From Spirochaetota bacterium (GTDB lineage Bacteria > Spirochaetota > Leptospiria > Turneriellales > Turneriellaceae), in assembly GCA_029561505.1 (NCBI GenBank), contig JAKQXK010000308.1:1-7194 (forward strand): a stretch of 7,194 nt of DNA, given 5' to 3'. The translations under genes were made by a program, and so were the position numbers. Each line of letters starts with the position of its first letter. The stretch's first letter is position 1. Below the pieces are notes generated by a model. That model ran no database searches. It saw only the letters and a list, made by a program, of their open reading frames with translations, and was not told where the DNA came from. Shown in pieces: positions 1 through 6,352 of the stretch.

Positions 1-287
1 GAAGTGACGCCGTCGGCATCGCGGTCGCCATAAATCACGAGCCTGCGTGGTGATTCGCGGCGCGTGAACGCGCGCAGCAGATCGACAGCCTTTTGCATCG
101 AGGGAAACTCAAACGGACTTTTCAGCAAGTGAATGCTCGGCGCAAGATAGCGCAGCGCATGCTGCCGCCTCAGCTCGTCGGTCAGAGAACCAGAAGCGTA
201 ATCATTCAGTCTCTCGAGAAAGCGCCGGTAGACAATATCGGCGTAAGGGGCGTTTCTGCCGGCGATCAGTCCATGCCAGTCGAGCAT
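1..287 (-). CDS. recJ: RecJ-type single-stranded-DNA exonuclease (DHH family), N-terminal part, cut by window edge
   Basis: Reading from ATG at 287, the frame stays open for 95 full codons to the left edge with no stop, so this is the N-terminal part of a longer protein. Residues 47-63 (with SPFEFPSMQKAV at 57-68) match the segment that precedes the catalytic core in RecJ proteins. Residues 84-96 read LVIYGDRDADGVT, the DHH-family motif I that supplies metal-binding aspartates (here D88, D90, D92). RecJ degrades single-stranded DNA 5' to 3' in recombination and mismatch repair in the cytoplasm; that is family knowledge. The usual motif has Tyr or Phe where Arg89 sits. The start lies 6 nt after the bactofilin stop and has no clear Shine-Dalgarno, so coupled translation is likely. 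The later DHH and DHHA1 motifs are outside the window, so another DHH phosphoesterase is possible. Confidence 0.8.
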   Translation of the reverse strand, partial: MLDWHGLIAGRNAPYADIVYRRFLERLNDYASGSLTDELRRQHALRYLAPSIHLLKSPFEFPSMQKAVDLLRAFTRRESPRRLVIYGDRDADGVT

Positions 288-293
288 GGATAA

Positions 294-617
294 CTATTTC
301 ATGACCGTGGTGCCGGTGTGTTTTGCGCCCCGTTGAATTTCGAGTTGCGTGCAGCTGATGTCACCGGTGAGCCTCGAGCCCGCCTGCAACACGACGCTGT
401 CGGCGTGCAGAACGTTACCCTGAACCTCACCTTCTATCTCTACCTCGCGAGCGCTGATATTCGCCTGAACCGAGGCACCGCTCACGACCTGCACGCGACC
501 GCGTGCGATTAGGGTTCCCGTGAGTTTGCCTTCGACGATTACTGGATGGTCGGTTTCGACAGACCCACGAAAGACCATGTCATCAGAGATCAGAGTTGTT
601 TCATTTTTCTCAGCCAT
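294..617 (-). CDS. Bactofilin (polymer-forming cytoskeletal protein)
   Basis: A 107-aa protein that is almost entirely a bactofilin (DUF583) domain. Short repeats alternate hydrophobic residues and glycines, for example FRGSVETDHPVIVEGKLTG (residues 16-34), then ISAREVEIEGEVQGNV (54-69) and LTGDISCTQLEI (83-94). This is the pattern of a right-handed beta-helix, and the short polar tails (1-14 and about 97-107) are typical. Bactofilins polymerise without nucleotide into membrane-associated filaments that scaffold cell-shape, wall-synthesis or polar machinery. There is no transmembrane segment, so it should be cytoplasmic. TGAGG (622-626) lies 4 nt before the ATG. The previous gene ends 92 nt upstream, which leaves room for a promoter. 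The RecJ-type gene follows after 6 nt. Identification is firm; the cellular role is unknown. Confidence 0.93.
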   Translation of the reverse strand: MAEKNETTLISDDMVFRGSVETDHPVIVEGKLTGTLIARGRVQVVSGASVQANISAREVEIEGEVQGNVLHADSVVLQAGSRLTGDISCTQLEIQRGAKHTGTTVMK

Positions 618-687
618 TTTGCCTCAGGCGGTTAGAATCAGCGTTCGAAATCAGCCTTTCAAGAACTTTTTATAGAGTGTGAATAAC

Positions 688-709
688 TTCGCCCTTCAGT
701 TGAAGCGAA
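688..709 (-). terminator. Weak stem-loop after the exchanger gene, possible terminator or processing site
   Basis: Directly downstream of the exchanger stop codon (712-710), TTCGC (688-692) pairs with GCGAA (705-709), and TTCA (695-698) pairs with TGAA (701-704). A CC bulge (693-694) and a two-base loop remain. In the transcript the stem is followed only by a short TTATT, not a proper U-run. It is the only candidate stop signal between the transporter genes and the bactofilin, but it is weak and may be chance. Confidence 0.2.
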
Positions 710-1807
710 TTACGCGCGCGACCTACGGGCCTTGGTGTGTTTTGCCCAGATAATCCATAACAAGAGCGCGACCGCAAGCGGCAAAACCACGGTAAACATG
801 ACCGATTCGAAGCCTTGGCGTGCCGCGCTGCCCGTGGTAAGCAACACGAGATATGTGGCATAGCTGACGTAAGACAGCAGAAAGAGAAATCCTTCGCCGC
901 GGCCAAATTTGAGGCCGACGAAAAAAAGCGGCAGGCACGCAATCGCTGCGGCGACCATCACCGGAATATCGATCTGCAACAGCTGCGGCGCCACCGCAAG
1001 GCCGTTACTCGCGATCGGGGCAATGCCCAGAATAACCAGAAGATTGCAGATATTACTACCTACAATATTGCCAATGGCGATGTCTCGTTCACCCCTGAAG
1101 GTTGCAACCGCCGAAGCGGCGAGTTCGGGCAACGAGGTGCCACCAGCGACGATTGTCAGACCGATGATGGTTTCGCTAACGCCAAAGCGGCGCGCGAGCG
1201 ATACGGCGCCGTCGACGAGCCACCTCGCCCCCAAAACCAGCACAACGAGGCCCAGCGCGACAAAGAACAAACTCAGCCATATTGGAAACTTTGCTACCTC
1301 GTCTTTTTCGTCTTTGAGCGCCTTGTCATATTCGGCCTTAACCTTTCGGGTTTCTTTGCGGCTGCGCCTGATGATAAATGTGGTATAACTGAAAATGATG
1401 ACGAGCAGCACCAGGCCCTGCCACGGGGCGGGCGTACCAGAGAGTGCAAAAATCCACACGAGAATCGATGCGCCAATCATGACAGGCACGTCGATGCGCA
1501 AGAGCTGCGACGAGACCGCCAGCGGTGCGATGAGACCGCAGATGCCGAGTATAAACAGCACGTTGAAGATGTTGCTACCGACGACATTGGCCATCGCGAT
1601 TTCAGGCGAACCGGTGGCTGCGGCCTGAATTGAAACGACAAGCTCGGGCGCGCTGGTGCCATACGCGACGACAGTAAGCCCAATCACCAGAGATGAAACT
1701 TTAGCCGCCACCGCAAGGCCGGTCGCGCCGCGCACAAGAAACTCACCGCCAATAACGAGCGCCGCGAGCCCCCCTGCAATCAATAGCAGTATTTGAAAAT
1801 CGCTCAT
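710..1807 (-). CDS. CaCA-family sodium/calcium antiporter (YrbG-like)
   Basis: A 365-aa membrane protein with the two inverted alpha-repeats of the Ca2+/cation antiporter superfamily. Repeat 1 has GTSAPE (50-55) followed by NVVGSNIFN (74-82). Repeat 2 has GGTSLPE (222-228) followed by GNIVGSNICN (246-255). The two conserved glutamates, E55 and E228, and the GSN motifs line the ion site in characterised relatives. About ten hydrophobic segments are visible, five in each half. The halves are joined by a charged, Lys/Glu-rich loop (about 147-174), which is short compared with eukaryotic exchangers. It should exchange Na+ or H+ for Ca2+ across the inner membrane, normally exporting Ca2+. It starts 6 nt after the symporter stop and lacks a visible Shine-Dalgarno, which suggests coupled translation. 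The family is certain; the exact cations are not. Confidence 0.95.
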   Translation of the reverse strand: MSDFQILLLIAGGLAALVIGGEFLVRGATGLAVAAKVSSLVIGLTVVAYGTSAPELVVSIQAAATGSPEIAMANVVGSNIFNVLFILGICGLIAPLAVSSQLLRIDVPVMIGASILVWIFALSGTPAPWQGLVLLVIIFSYTTFIIRRSRKETRKVKAEYDKALKDEKDEVAKFPIWLSLFFVALGLVVLVLGARWLVDGAVSLARRFGVSETIIGLTIVAGGTSLPELAASAVATFRGERDIAIGNIVGSNICNLLVILGIAPIASNGLAVAPQLLQIDIPVMVAAAIACLPLFFVGLKFGRGEGFLFLLSYVSYATYLVLLTTGSAARQGFESVMFTVVLPLAVALLLWIIWAKHTKARRSRA

Positions 1808-1813
1808 AATTAT

Positions 1814-3319
1814 TTAGTGTTTCAATGGCAAAAGATACATACCCGCGAACAGCACAAAAATACCCGCAATGCTCAACAGAAAACCGAGCTTGATGAGGCG
1901 CGTGATCGGCACGAGCCCCGATGCGTACGCCAGTGCATTAGGTGGGGTCGAAACGGGCAATAAAAACCCAAAGCTCGCGCCGAGGCACGCCCCCATGGCC
2001 GGTGGCACCGGGTCAATATTTGCAGCTTTCGCCAGCGAAATTACGACGGGTATTACCATGTTAGCCGAAGCCGTGTTTGACGCGAACGACGTGATGGTAA
2101 CTGCGAGCGCAATCGCGATGAGCGTGATGCTCCAGCTGCTCTGCGCACCCGCGGCGTGCAAGAGCCCTTTGCCAACGCTCTCTGCCAGCCCGGTCTGAAA
2201 CATCAGCGCGCCGAACGCGAGGCCCGAACCAAAAAGCATAATCGTACCCCAGTCGATTTGCGATGCCTGAACCCAATCAGTCGTGAATTCGCGTTCGCGA
2301 AAATTAACCGGCAGAATAAAAAGCAGCGATGCACCAATCAGCGCCGCGACAGATTCGGGTATGTGCTGCTCGAACCACAAGACGAGCGCATGGTCTTTCG
2401 TGAAAATCGCGCTTAGAAACCCCGGCAGAACCCAAAGAATAACGGTAAACGAAAAAGCAATGAGCACGTTAATTTCGGCGCGCGAGAACCGGGCCAGTGA
2501 CTTGTGGTTTTGTTTGAGGTATGCCGAAACCCCCCGCGTCGATTTCACCTCAGAAGGTGAAAACGCGGCCAATATGACAAAAAGCACGATAAGCATGAAG
2601 AGCGACATCGGCAACGCAAACTGCATCCATTGAAAAAATGACACGCGTACCCCAAGCACCTCATTAATGAGCCCGAGGCCAATCAGGTTCGGCGGGCTGC
2701 CGACAGGTGTCGCGATGCCACCGATGCTTGCGCCGAATGCTGCTGCGAGCACGAGCGCCGAGGCGAATCGCGAATTCTTCAGATCGATCGGTTTTTCCGA
2801 CACCTTTGAAATCGTCTGCATCACACCGAGGCTAATGGGTATCAGCATCGCAACGGTGGCGGTATTGCTGATCCACATCGACAGAAATGCTGAAAGCAAA
2901 CCGAAGGCGATCACGATCGTGAAAGGCCGCGCTGAAACCCAGCGCACCGATAAGATGCTGTACGCAAGGCGTGAATCGAGCCCATGCCGGCTCATCGCTT
3001 GCGCGAGAATGAAGCTACCGATGAAGAGAAAAATAACCGGGTCGGCAAATGCAGAAAATACCTTGCGGGGTGCGGCAACTCCCGTGACGCTGCAAAGCGC
3101 CAAACCCAGAAGCGAAGTCGCCGGTATCGGAATACATTCTGAGATCCACCAGATGATGACAAGACTCAGGACAGACGCCAGCACACGCGCGGGTTCGCTG
3201 AGGCCAGGCAGCGGCACAAAGTAAATGAAGAGCGCAAACGCGGGCCCCAGAATCAAGCCAACGCGACTACGAATGACGTCAAATTTTTCGTCGGTCGAAT
3301 AGACGTGTTGTTCAGACAT
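1814..3319 (-). CDS. DASS/SLC13-family sodium:anion (dicarboxylate-type) symporter
   Basis: With the ATG at 3319 the protein is 501 aa, the usual length for this family. It has both sodium-site hairpin motifs: SNTATV (151-156) and SNTASA (414-419). It also has the two matching substrate/sodium segments, GGIATPVGSPPN (200-211) and LLPVSTPPNALAYASG (453-468), so both inverted repeats are intact. About eleven hydrophobic helices are visible, after a short polar N-terminus. Relatives such as VcINDY import C4-dicarboxylates or citrate with Na+; others carry sulfate or phosphate, so the anion cannot be assigned here. The frame extends upstream to a TTG at 3361, but the added residues (Arg/Cys/His-rich) look non-coding. 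Neither start has a good Shine-Dalgarno. It sits 54 nt after the phosphoesterase gene and 6 nt before the exchanger, probably in one operon. Confidence 0.95.
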   Translation of the reverse strand: MSEQHVYSTDEKFDVIRSRVGLILGPAFALFIYFVPLPGLSEPARVLASVLSLVIIWWISECIPIPATSLLGLALCSVTGVAAPRKVFSAFADPVIFLFIGSFILAQAMSRHGLDSRLAYSILSVRWVSARPFTIVIAFGLLSAFLSMWISNTATVAMLIPISLGVMQTISKVSEKPIDLKNSRFASALVLAAAFGASIGGIATPVGSPPNLIGLGLINEVLGVRVSFFQWMQFALPMSLFMLIVLFVILAAFSPSEVKSTRGVSAYLKQNHKSLARFSRAEINVLIAFSFTVILWVLPGFLSAIFTKDHALVLWFEQHIPESVAALIGASLLFILPVNFREREFTTDWVQASQIDWGTIMLFGSGLAFGALMFQTGLAESVGKGLLHAAGAQSSWSITLIAIALAVTITSFASNTASANMVIPVVISLAKAANIDPVPPAMGACLGASFGFLLPVSTPPNALAYASGLVPITRLIKLGFLLSIAGIFVLFAGMYLLPLKH

Positions 3320-3373
3320 GCAGGTACCGTGCCGGCAGCGGCTCTGCGGCGTCACGAGCAAAGAACCGTGTCG

Positions 3374-4384
3374 TCAGAATTCTAACTCACCCGCAAGCTG
3401 CGCTCTGCCGTCGCCACCGTGCACCGAATAGGCAACACGCGCTGCCTTTGCATTGATGCGCAACAAGCCGAAGTTTATGTCTGCGACGGTCTGACCGACG
3501 CGGTAGCGATCGGGCTCCTGCGCGCCTTCTTCCCAGACGGTATTCATTCCGCTTGCCATGACTTCAACGAGCGGGTATCGCAAGACACCTTTGATTTCAG
3601 AGATTTGCCCGAAGTGGCGGTCACCCGTAACGATGAGCCATTTGCCGCTCGCGGCGCGCAGCGTCTCGTAAAGCCTCGCGCGCTCACGCGGAAAAGCCCC
3701 CCAGCGTTCGCCTCTGTAATCATCGCTCAGCACCGGCGTCGACGAAACCAGAATACGCAGATCGGCTTTTTTCTGCGTTTCAGCAATCAGCCACTGCCAT
3801 TGCGCGTCGCCTAAAAAGGTGGATTTCTCTCTGTCATCTTCAAGGTAGGTACGCGAATACGGCGGCACGCGTGGCCCCTGTTTCCAATCGCTGCGAAAGT
3901 ACCGCGCATCGAGCACGATAATCTGAATCACCCGGCCGTGCAGAATTATTTCTTCACTCGTGTAGATACCTTCATGTGCGCGGCGCTGTGAATCACGCGG
4001 TTCATCGAATGCGTCGAGAAAGATCTTCTGCATCTCGCGCTTATGCCGGTAGCTGCCGCCCGCATCATTGTAGCCATAGTCGTGGTCGTCCCATACGGCG
4101 AGCACGCGCGTATATTTCTTGAAAGTCGTGTAATAGGGCTCGCGCCTCAGCCTGGCAAAGGCCGCGCGTTTGACGCTCAGGTCGAGCGTATCGGCATAGA
4201 CCGTGTCGCCCGTAAACAAGAAGAGATTGGGTTTGGTTTCGCCGATAGTCGACCAGAAAGAACTGTCGTAATTCTGGTTGAGACACGAAGAAAAGGCAAT
4301 CACAAAGTCATCGGGTTGTGACCGCGGCCGTGGCCCCGCACATGCGGTGGCGCAGACAGCGCAGAGCACAACAAACCTGAACAT
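3374..4384 (-). CDS. PhoD-like metallophosphoesterase, predicted lipoprotein
   Basis: A 336-aa protein with the PhoD-family motifs in order: FSSCLNQNYDSSFW (31-44), LFTGDTVYAD (56-65), WDDHDYGYND (98-107), LDARYFR (158-164) and VTGDRHFGQ (252-260). These correspond to the metal-binding and catalytic segments of calcium/iron-dependent alkaline phosphatases and phosphodiesterases. The ATG at 4384 is chosen because AGAGG (4392-4396) lies 7 nt upstream and the first 15 residues form a short hydrophobic signal ending in ATAC, a relaxed lipobox with Cys15. The product is thus probably lipid-anchored on the outer side of the inner membrane or in the outer membrane. There is no twin-arginine motif and no extra N-terminal PhoD domain, unlike Bacillus PhoD. 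It likely releases phosphate from phosphomono- or diesters; the substrate is unknown. It is the first gene of the likely phosphoesterase-symporter-exchanger operon. Confidence 0.88.
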   Translation of the reverse strand: MFRFVVLCAVCATACAGPRPRSQPDDFVIAFSSCLNQNYDSSFWSTIGETKPNLFLFTGDTVYADTLDLSVKRAAFARLRREPYYTTFKKYTRVLAVWDDHDYGYNDAGGSYRHKREMQKIFLDAFDEPRDSQRRAHEGIYTSEEIILHGRVIQIIVLDARYFRSDWKQGPRVPPYSRTYLEDDREKSTFLGDAQWQWLIAETQKKADLRILVSSTPVLSDDYRGERWGAFPRERARLYETLRAASGKWLIVTGDRHFGQISEIKGVLRYPLVEVMASGMNTVWEEGAQEPDRYRVGQTVADINFGLLRINAKAARVAYSVHGGDGRAQLAGELEF

Positions 4385-4391
4385 AAGAGTG

Positions 4392-4396
4392 CCTCT
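4392..4396 (-). promoter_or_regulatory. Ribosome binding site fixing the phosphoesterase start
   Basis: AGAGG on the minus strand, 7 nt before the ATG at 4384. It decides in favour of this start over the upstream TTG at 4432, whose extension would bury the signal peptide. Confidence 0.7.
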
Positions 4397-4430
4397 GAAA
4401 TCGGCCTGGCGACGCACACAAAAAAAGTGC

Positions 4431-4449
4431 AATGTGGTTGGTAATGTGG
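4431..4449. repeat. Two 7-bp direct repeats (AATGTGG) at 12-bp period in the divergent intergenic region
   Basis: AATGTGG occurs at 4431-4437 and 4443-4449, separated by TTGGT. It lies about 50-65 bp upstream of the phosphoesterase start and about 65-85 bp upstream of the SOUL-family start. Tandem half-sites near one helical turn apart are typical of some activators, but PhoB sites use an 11-bp period and a different word. It could be chance. Confidence 0.25.
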
Positions 4450-4502
4450 CTCAGAATGATTCGCAAATCTCTGTTTAATTCGTCGCCGTCGCCCGCATAC
4501 TC

Positions 4503-4508
4503 TATACT
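4503..4508 (+). promoter_or_regulatory. Probable sigma70-type -10 box (TATACT) for the SOUL-family gene
   Basis: TATACT matches the TATAAT consensus at five of six positions. The A of the first ATG (4515) is 7 nt after its last base, which is where transcription would normally start. The -35 region is poor: TTCGTC at 4479-4484 gives 18-bp spacing and matches only weakly. No Shine-Dalgarno precedes the ATG. The rest of the 130-bp intergenic stretch (4385-4514) holds only the short direct repeat and no gene. Confidence 0.45.
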
Positions 4509-4514
4509 CAATAC

Positions 4515-5153
4515 ATGCCGATTCACATGACACGAATGACAAAATTTCTGCAGGTGTTAACGCTGATTGTTCTTTCGGGGGGCGCTCTTATGGCAGTGGA
4601 TGAACCAAAGTTTCAAGTGATCGACAAATTTGCCGACATCGAAATTCGAAAGGTCAGTGGGTTCTGGTTGGTCGAAATCGTCGTCGAAGGCGAAGAAAAA
4701 GAAGCCGGCAATCTGGCTTTCAGGCCTCTATTCAAATACATTTCTGGCGAAAACGTACGGGCTGAGAAGATAGCGATGACGGCGCCGGTGAACCAGCAGC
4801 CGAGCGGTGAAACCATTGCAATGACGGCACCTGTGAACCAATCGCAGGCTGGCGATCGCAAATATGCCGTATCATTTGTTCTGCCAGAAGAATTCAATTC
4901 GCGCCTGCCGCCGCAGCCGCTCGACGCAAGGCTCAGGCTGCGACAGGTGCCTGCGCGTACGGTGGCCGTTATCCGCTATCGGGGCACGTGGAGCACAGAG
5001 AACATGGTTGAAAAGCGCGAGGTCTTATTATCGGCGCTGCGCACTAACGCCAAATGGAAGGTAAGGGGCGCCCCCGTATGGAGCCGCTTTGACCCGCCTT
5101 TTATGCCGTGGTTCTTGCGCAGAAACGAAGTGCAGGTAGAAGTTTCACAGTAG
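4515..5153 (+). CDS. SOUL-family haem-binding-like protein, exported
   Basis: A 212-aa protein from the first ATG. Starts at 4527 and 4536 are also possible. From Met8 (4536) there is a clean Sec signal peptide (residues 8-27, ending ALMA before Val28), so the mature protein is about 185 aa and periplasmic or secreted. SOUL family marks: ENVRAEKIAMTAPVNQ (79-94), a second IAMTAPVNQ (101-109), YAVSFVLPEEF (about 116-126), VAVIRYRGTWS in the middle, and the C-terminal RFDPPFMPWFLRRNEV (191-206). SOUL proteins bind haem or other tetrapyrroles in some eukaryotes; bacterial roles are mostly untested, so haem binding is not proven here. It is the only plus-strand gene. It diverges from the phosphoesterase operon and converges with the glycosyltransferase, 8 nt away, so it is its own transcription unit. 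Confidence 0.9.
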   Translation: MPIHMTRMTKFLQVLTLIVLSGGALMAVDEPKFQVIDKFADIEIRKVSGFWLVEIVVEGEEKEAGNLAFRPLFKYISGENVRAEKIAMTAPVNQQPSGETIAMTAPVNQSQAGDRKYAVSFVLPEEFNSRLPPQPLDARLRLRQVPARTVAVIRYRGTWSTENMVEKREVLLSALRTNAKWKVRGAPVWSRFDPPFMPWFLRRNEVQVEVSQ

Positions 5154-5161
5154 CGTGCGTA

Positions 5162-6352
5162 TCAGCGCTGCCTGTGCGCATAAAGGGCAAGCCACTGCGG
5201 CAGCACGGCTTTCCAGGTGTGCTCTTGCATTACCCATGACTGTGCGGCTTTCTGCATGGCCTTTCTCTGCGGTGCACTCTTATCAGCGCGAATCAGCGCA
5301 TCGGCAATCGCGGCGCCGCTCTTCGCTTCGATGAGAAAGCCTCTCTTGTCTTGCAACTGTTCTACGGTGCCGCCGTTATTGGTGCCAATCACAAAACAGC
5401 CCGCCATCATCGCGTCGATCATCGACAAAGAATACATCTCGTCATAGCTACCCAGCACAAAATAGTCTGAGGCCAACAGGTAAGGCACGTAATCTTTCTG
5501 AAAGGGCAATAGCCTGAAATATCTCGTGCTCTGTGCACCGCGTTCGGCGGCAAGAAGTTCGCGGTACACACTCTCTGATTCTGGCAAAAAAACCGGGCGC
5601 CCCTCGCCATCGAAACTGGTGATGGTGCGCTCGCCGATCTGCACGAAAAGAAATTTGCCGCGCATGCGATAATCCAAAAGGCGGGCCGCCTCGGCAAACT
5701 CACGCACGCCCTTCATCGGGTCGAGCCGGCAGAGCGACACGACGATTTTTTGCCCTGCTGTTGCACCCACCGCCTTGCGAATGGCCTTAACTTTGGCAGG
5801 TGCCAGAGCAAACGCATTGTGGTCGCGGCCATAACGAATACGGGCAATCTGCGAAGCGCGAACCGGCAGGCGCTCACGCGCAAGCGAATTCATGAGCTCA
5901 GAAGTTGTTACGAGTTTTTCGACACGCCGGTAGACCAGACGATGCAGAAGATCTTTCTTGCGGGCAAACCCCATGTAAAGACTGAAGATGTGGCGCACGC
6001 TCTTCGAAAAGAAAAACGCCAGCGCTACCAGAATCATATCGTCGCGCTGGTGGCTGTGCCACACTTGAATGCGATGCGCGCGTTGAATGGCGTGCAGGCG
6101 CCACATGCGCCAGGGGTTATAACGCGAGCCCGCCGCCAAGAATTCGACAGAGATTCCGAGGTCTTTGAGATCCCCCTGTATAAAAGAGTGCTGGTCGCAC
6201 ACTACCACCTGTTGCACGTTCGCCGCGTGCAGCTTCACGATCAGCTCGCGCACATAAAGCTCTAAACCACCGCGAGACACCGAAGTCATGATGTGCGCGA
6301 CGGGCCCCAATGCGGTGACCGACGCGCTGCTGCTTTTTTGTTTTTTCTTCAC
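5162..6352 (-). CDS. GT4-type glycosyltransferase
   Basis: A 396-aa GT-B-fold protein of the usual length. The N-terminal domain contains SRGGLELYV (26-34), the glycine-rich acceptor-side loop. The C-terminal domain begins with SLCRLDPMKGVREF (206-219), where R209 and K214 are at the positions that contact the sugar-nucleotide phosphates. It continues with LLPFQKDYVPYLLASDYFVLG (281-301), YDEMYSLSMIDAMMAG (303-318) and VIGTNNGGTVEQL (321-333). In most GT4 enzymes the 303-318 segment carries the E-x7-E motif; here it is E305 and D313. No signal peptide or membrane helix is evident, so it acts in the cytoplasm or at the inner membrane face, transferring a sugar from a nucleotide donor to an unknown acceptor. 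The start is GTG, overlapping the preceding stop as GTGA, so translation is coupled. The C-terminus converges on the SOUL gene. Confidence 0.93.
   Translation of the reverse strand: MKKKQKSSSASVTALGPVAHIMTSVSRGGLELYVRELIVKLHAANVQQVVVCDQHSFIQGDLKDLGISVEFLAAGSRYNPWRMWRLHAIQRAHRIQVWHSHQRDDMILVALAFFFSKSVRHIFSLYMGFARKKDLLHRLVYRRVEKLVTTSELMNSLARERLPVRASQIARIRYGRDHNAFALAPAKVKAIRKAVGATAGQKIVVSLCRLDPMKGVREFAEAARLLDYRMRGKFLFVQIGERTITSFDGEGRPVFLPESESVYRELLAAERGAQSTRYFRLLPFQKDYVPYLLASDYFVLGSYDEMYSLSMIDAMMAGCFVIGTNNGGTVEQLQDKRGFLIEAKSGAAIADALIRADKSAPQRKAMQKAAQSWVMQEHTWKAVLPQWLALYAHRQR

Noticed and set aside
618..709. Sigma70-like promoter before the bactofilin (TTGAAA with GATTCT 17 bp downstream)
   Set aside because: The -10 candidate matches the consensus poorly; not enough to list as a promoter.
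1495..1515. Internal similarity between the two halves of the exchanger (LLRIDVPVM and LLQIDIPVM)
   Set aside because: CaCA proteins are built from two homologous halves; this is expected.
815..1633. 272-codon open frame on the plus strand, plus smaller ones at 909-1388 and 1395-1628
   Set aside because: They lie antisense to the sodium/calcium exchanger, whose motifs are unmistakable. The translations are rich in Arg, His, Gln and Cys with no hydrophobic pattern or family signal, as expected of shadow frames in GC-rich DNA.
2667..3224. 185-codon plus-strand open frame, and others at 1869-2198 and 2283-2633
   Set aside because: They are antisense to the DASS symporter, which is intact over its whole length; no motif or ribosome site supports them.
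3320..3361. N-terminal extension of the symporter from TTG 3361
   Set aside because: The added 14 residues are Arg/Cys/His-rich and there is no ribosome site; the 501-aa form fits the family.
4385..4432. N-terminal extension of the phosphoesterase from TTG 4432
   Set aside because: It would place 16 residues before a signal peptide, while AGAGG is well placed for the ATG at 4384.
4385..4514. Pho box upstream of the phosphoesterase
   Set aside because: The only repeat there has a 12-bp period and a word unlike the PhoB consensus.
4770..4841. Duplicated IAMTAPVNQ (two copies 45 nt apart) in the SOUL-family gene as a recent tandem duplication
   Set aside because: As I recall, bacterial SOUL proteins often carry this motif twice, and the two DNA copies differ at several third codon positions, so it is an old family trait.
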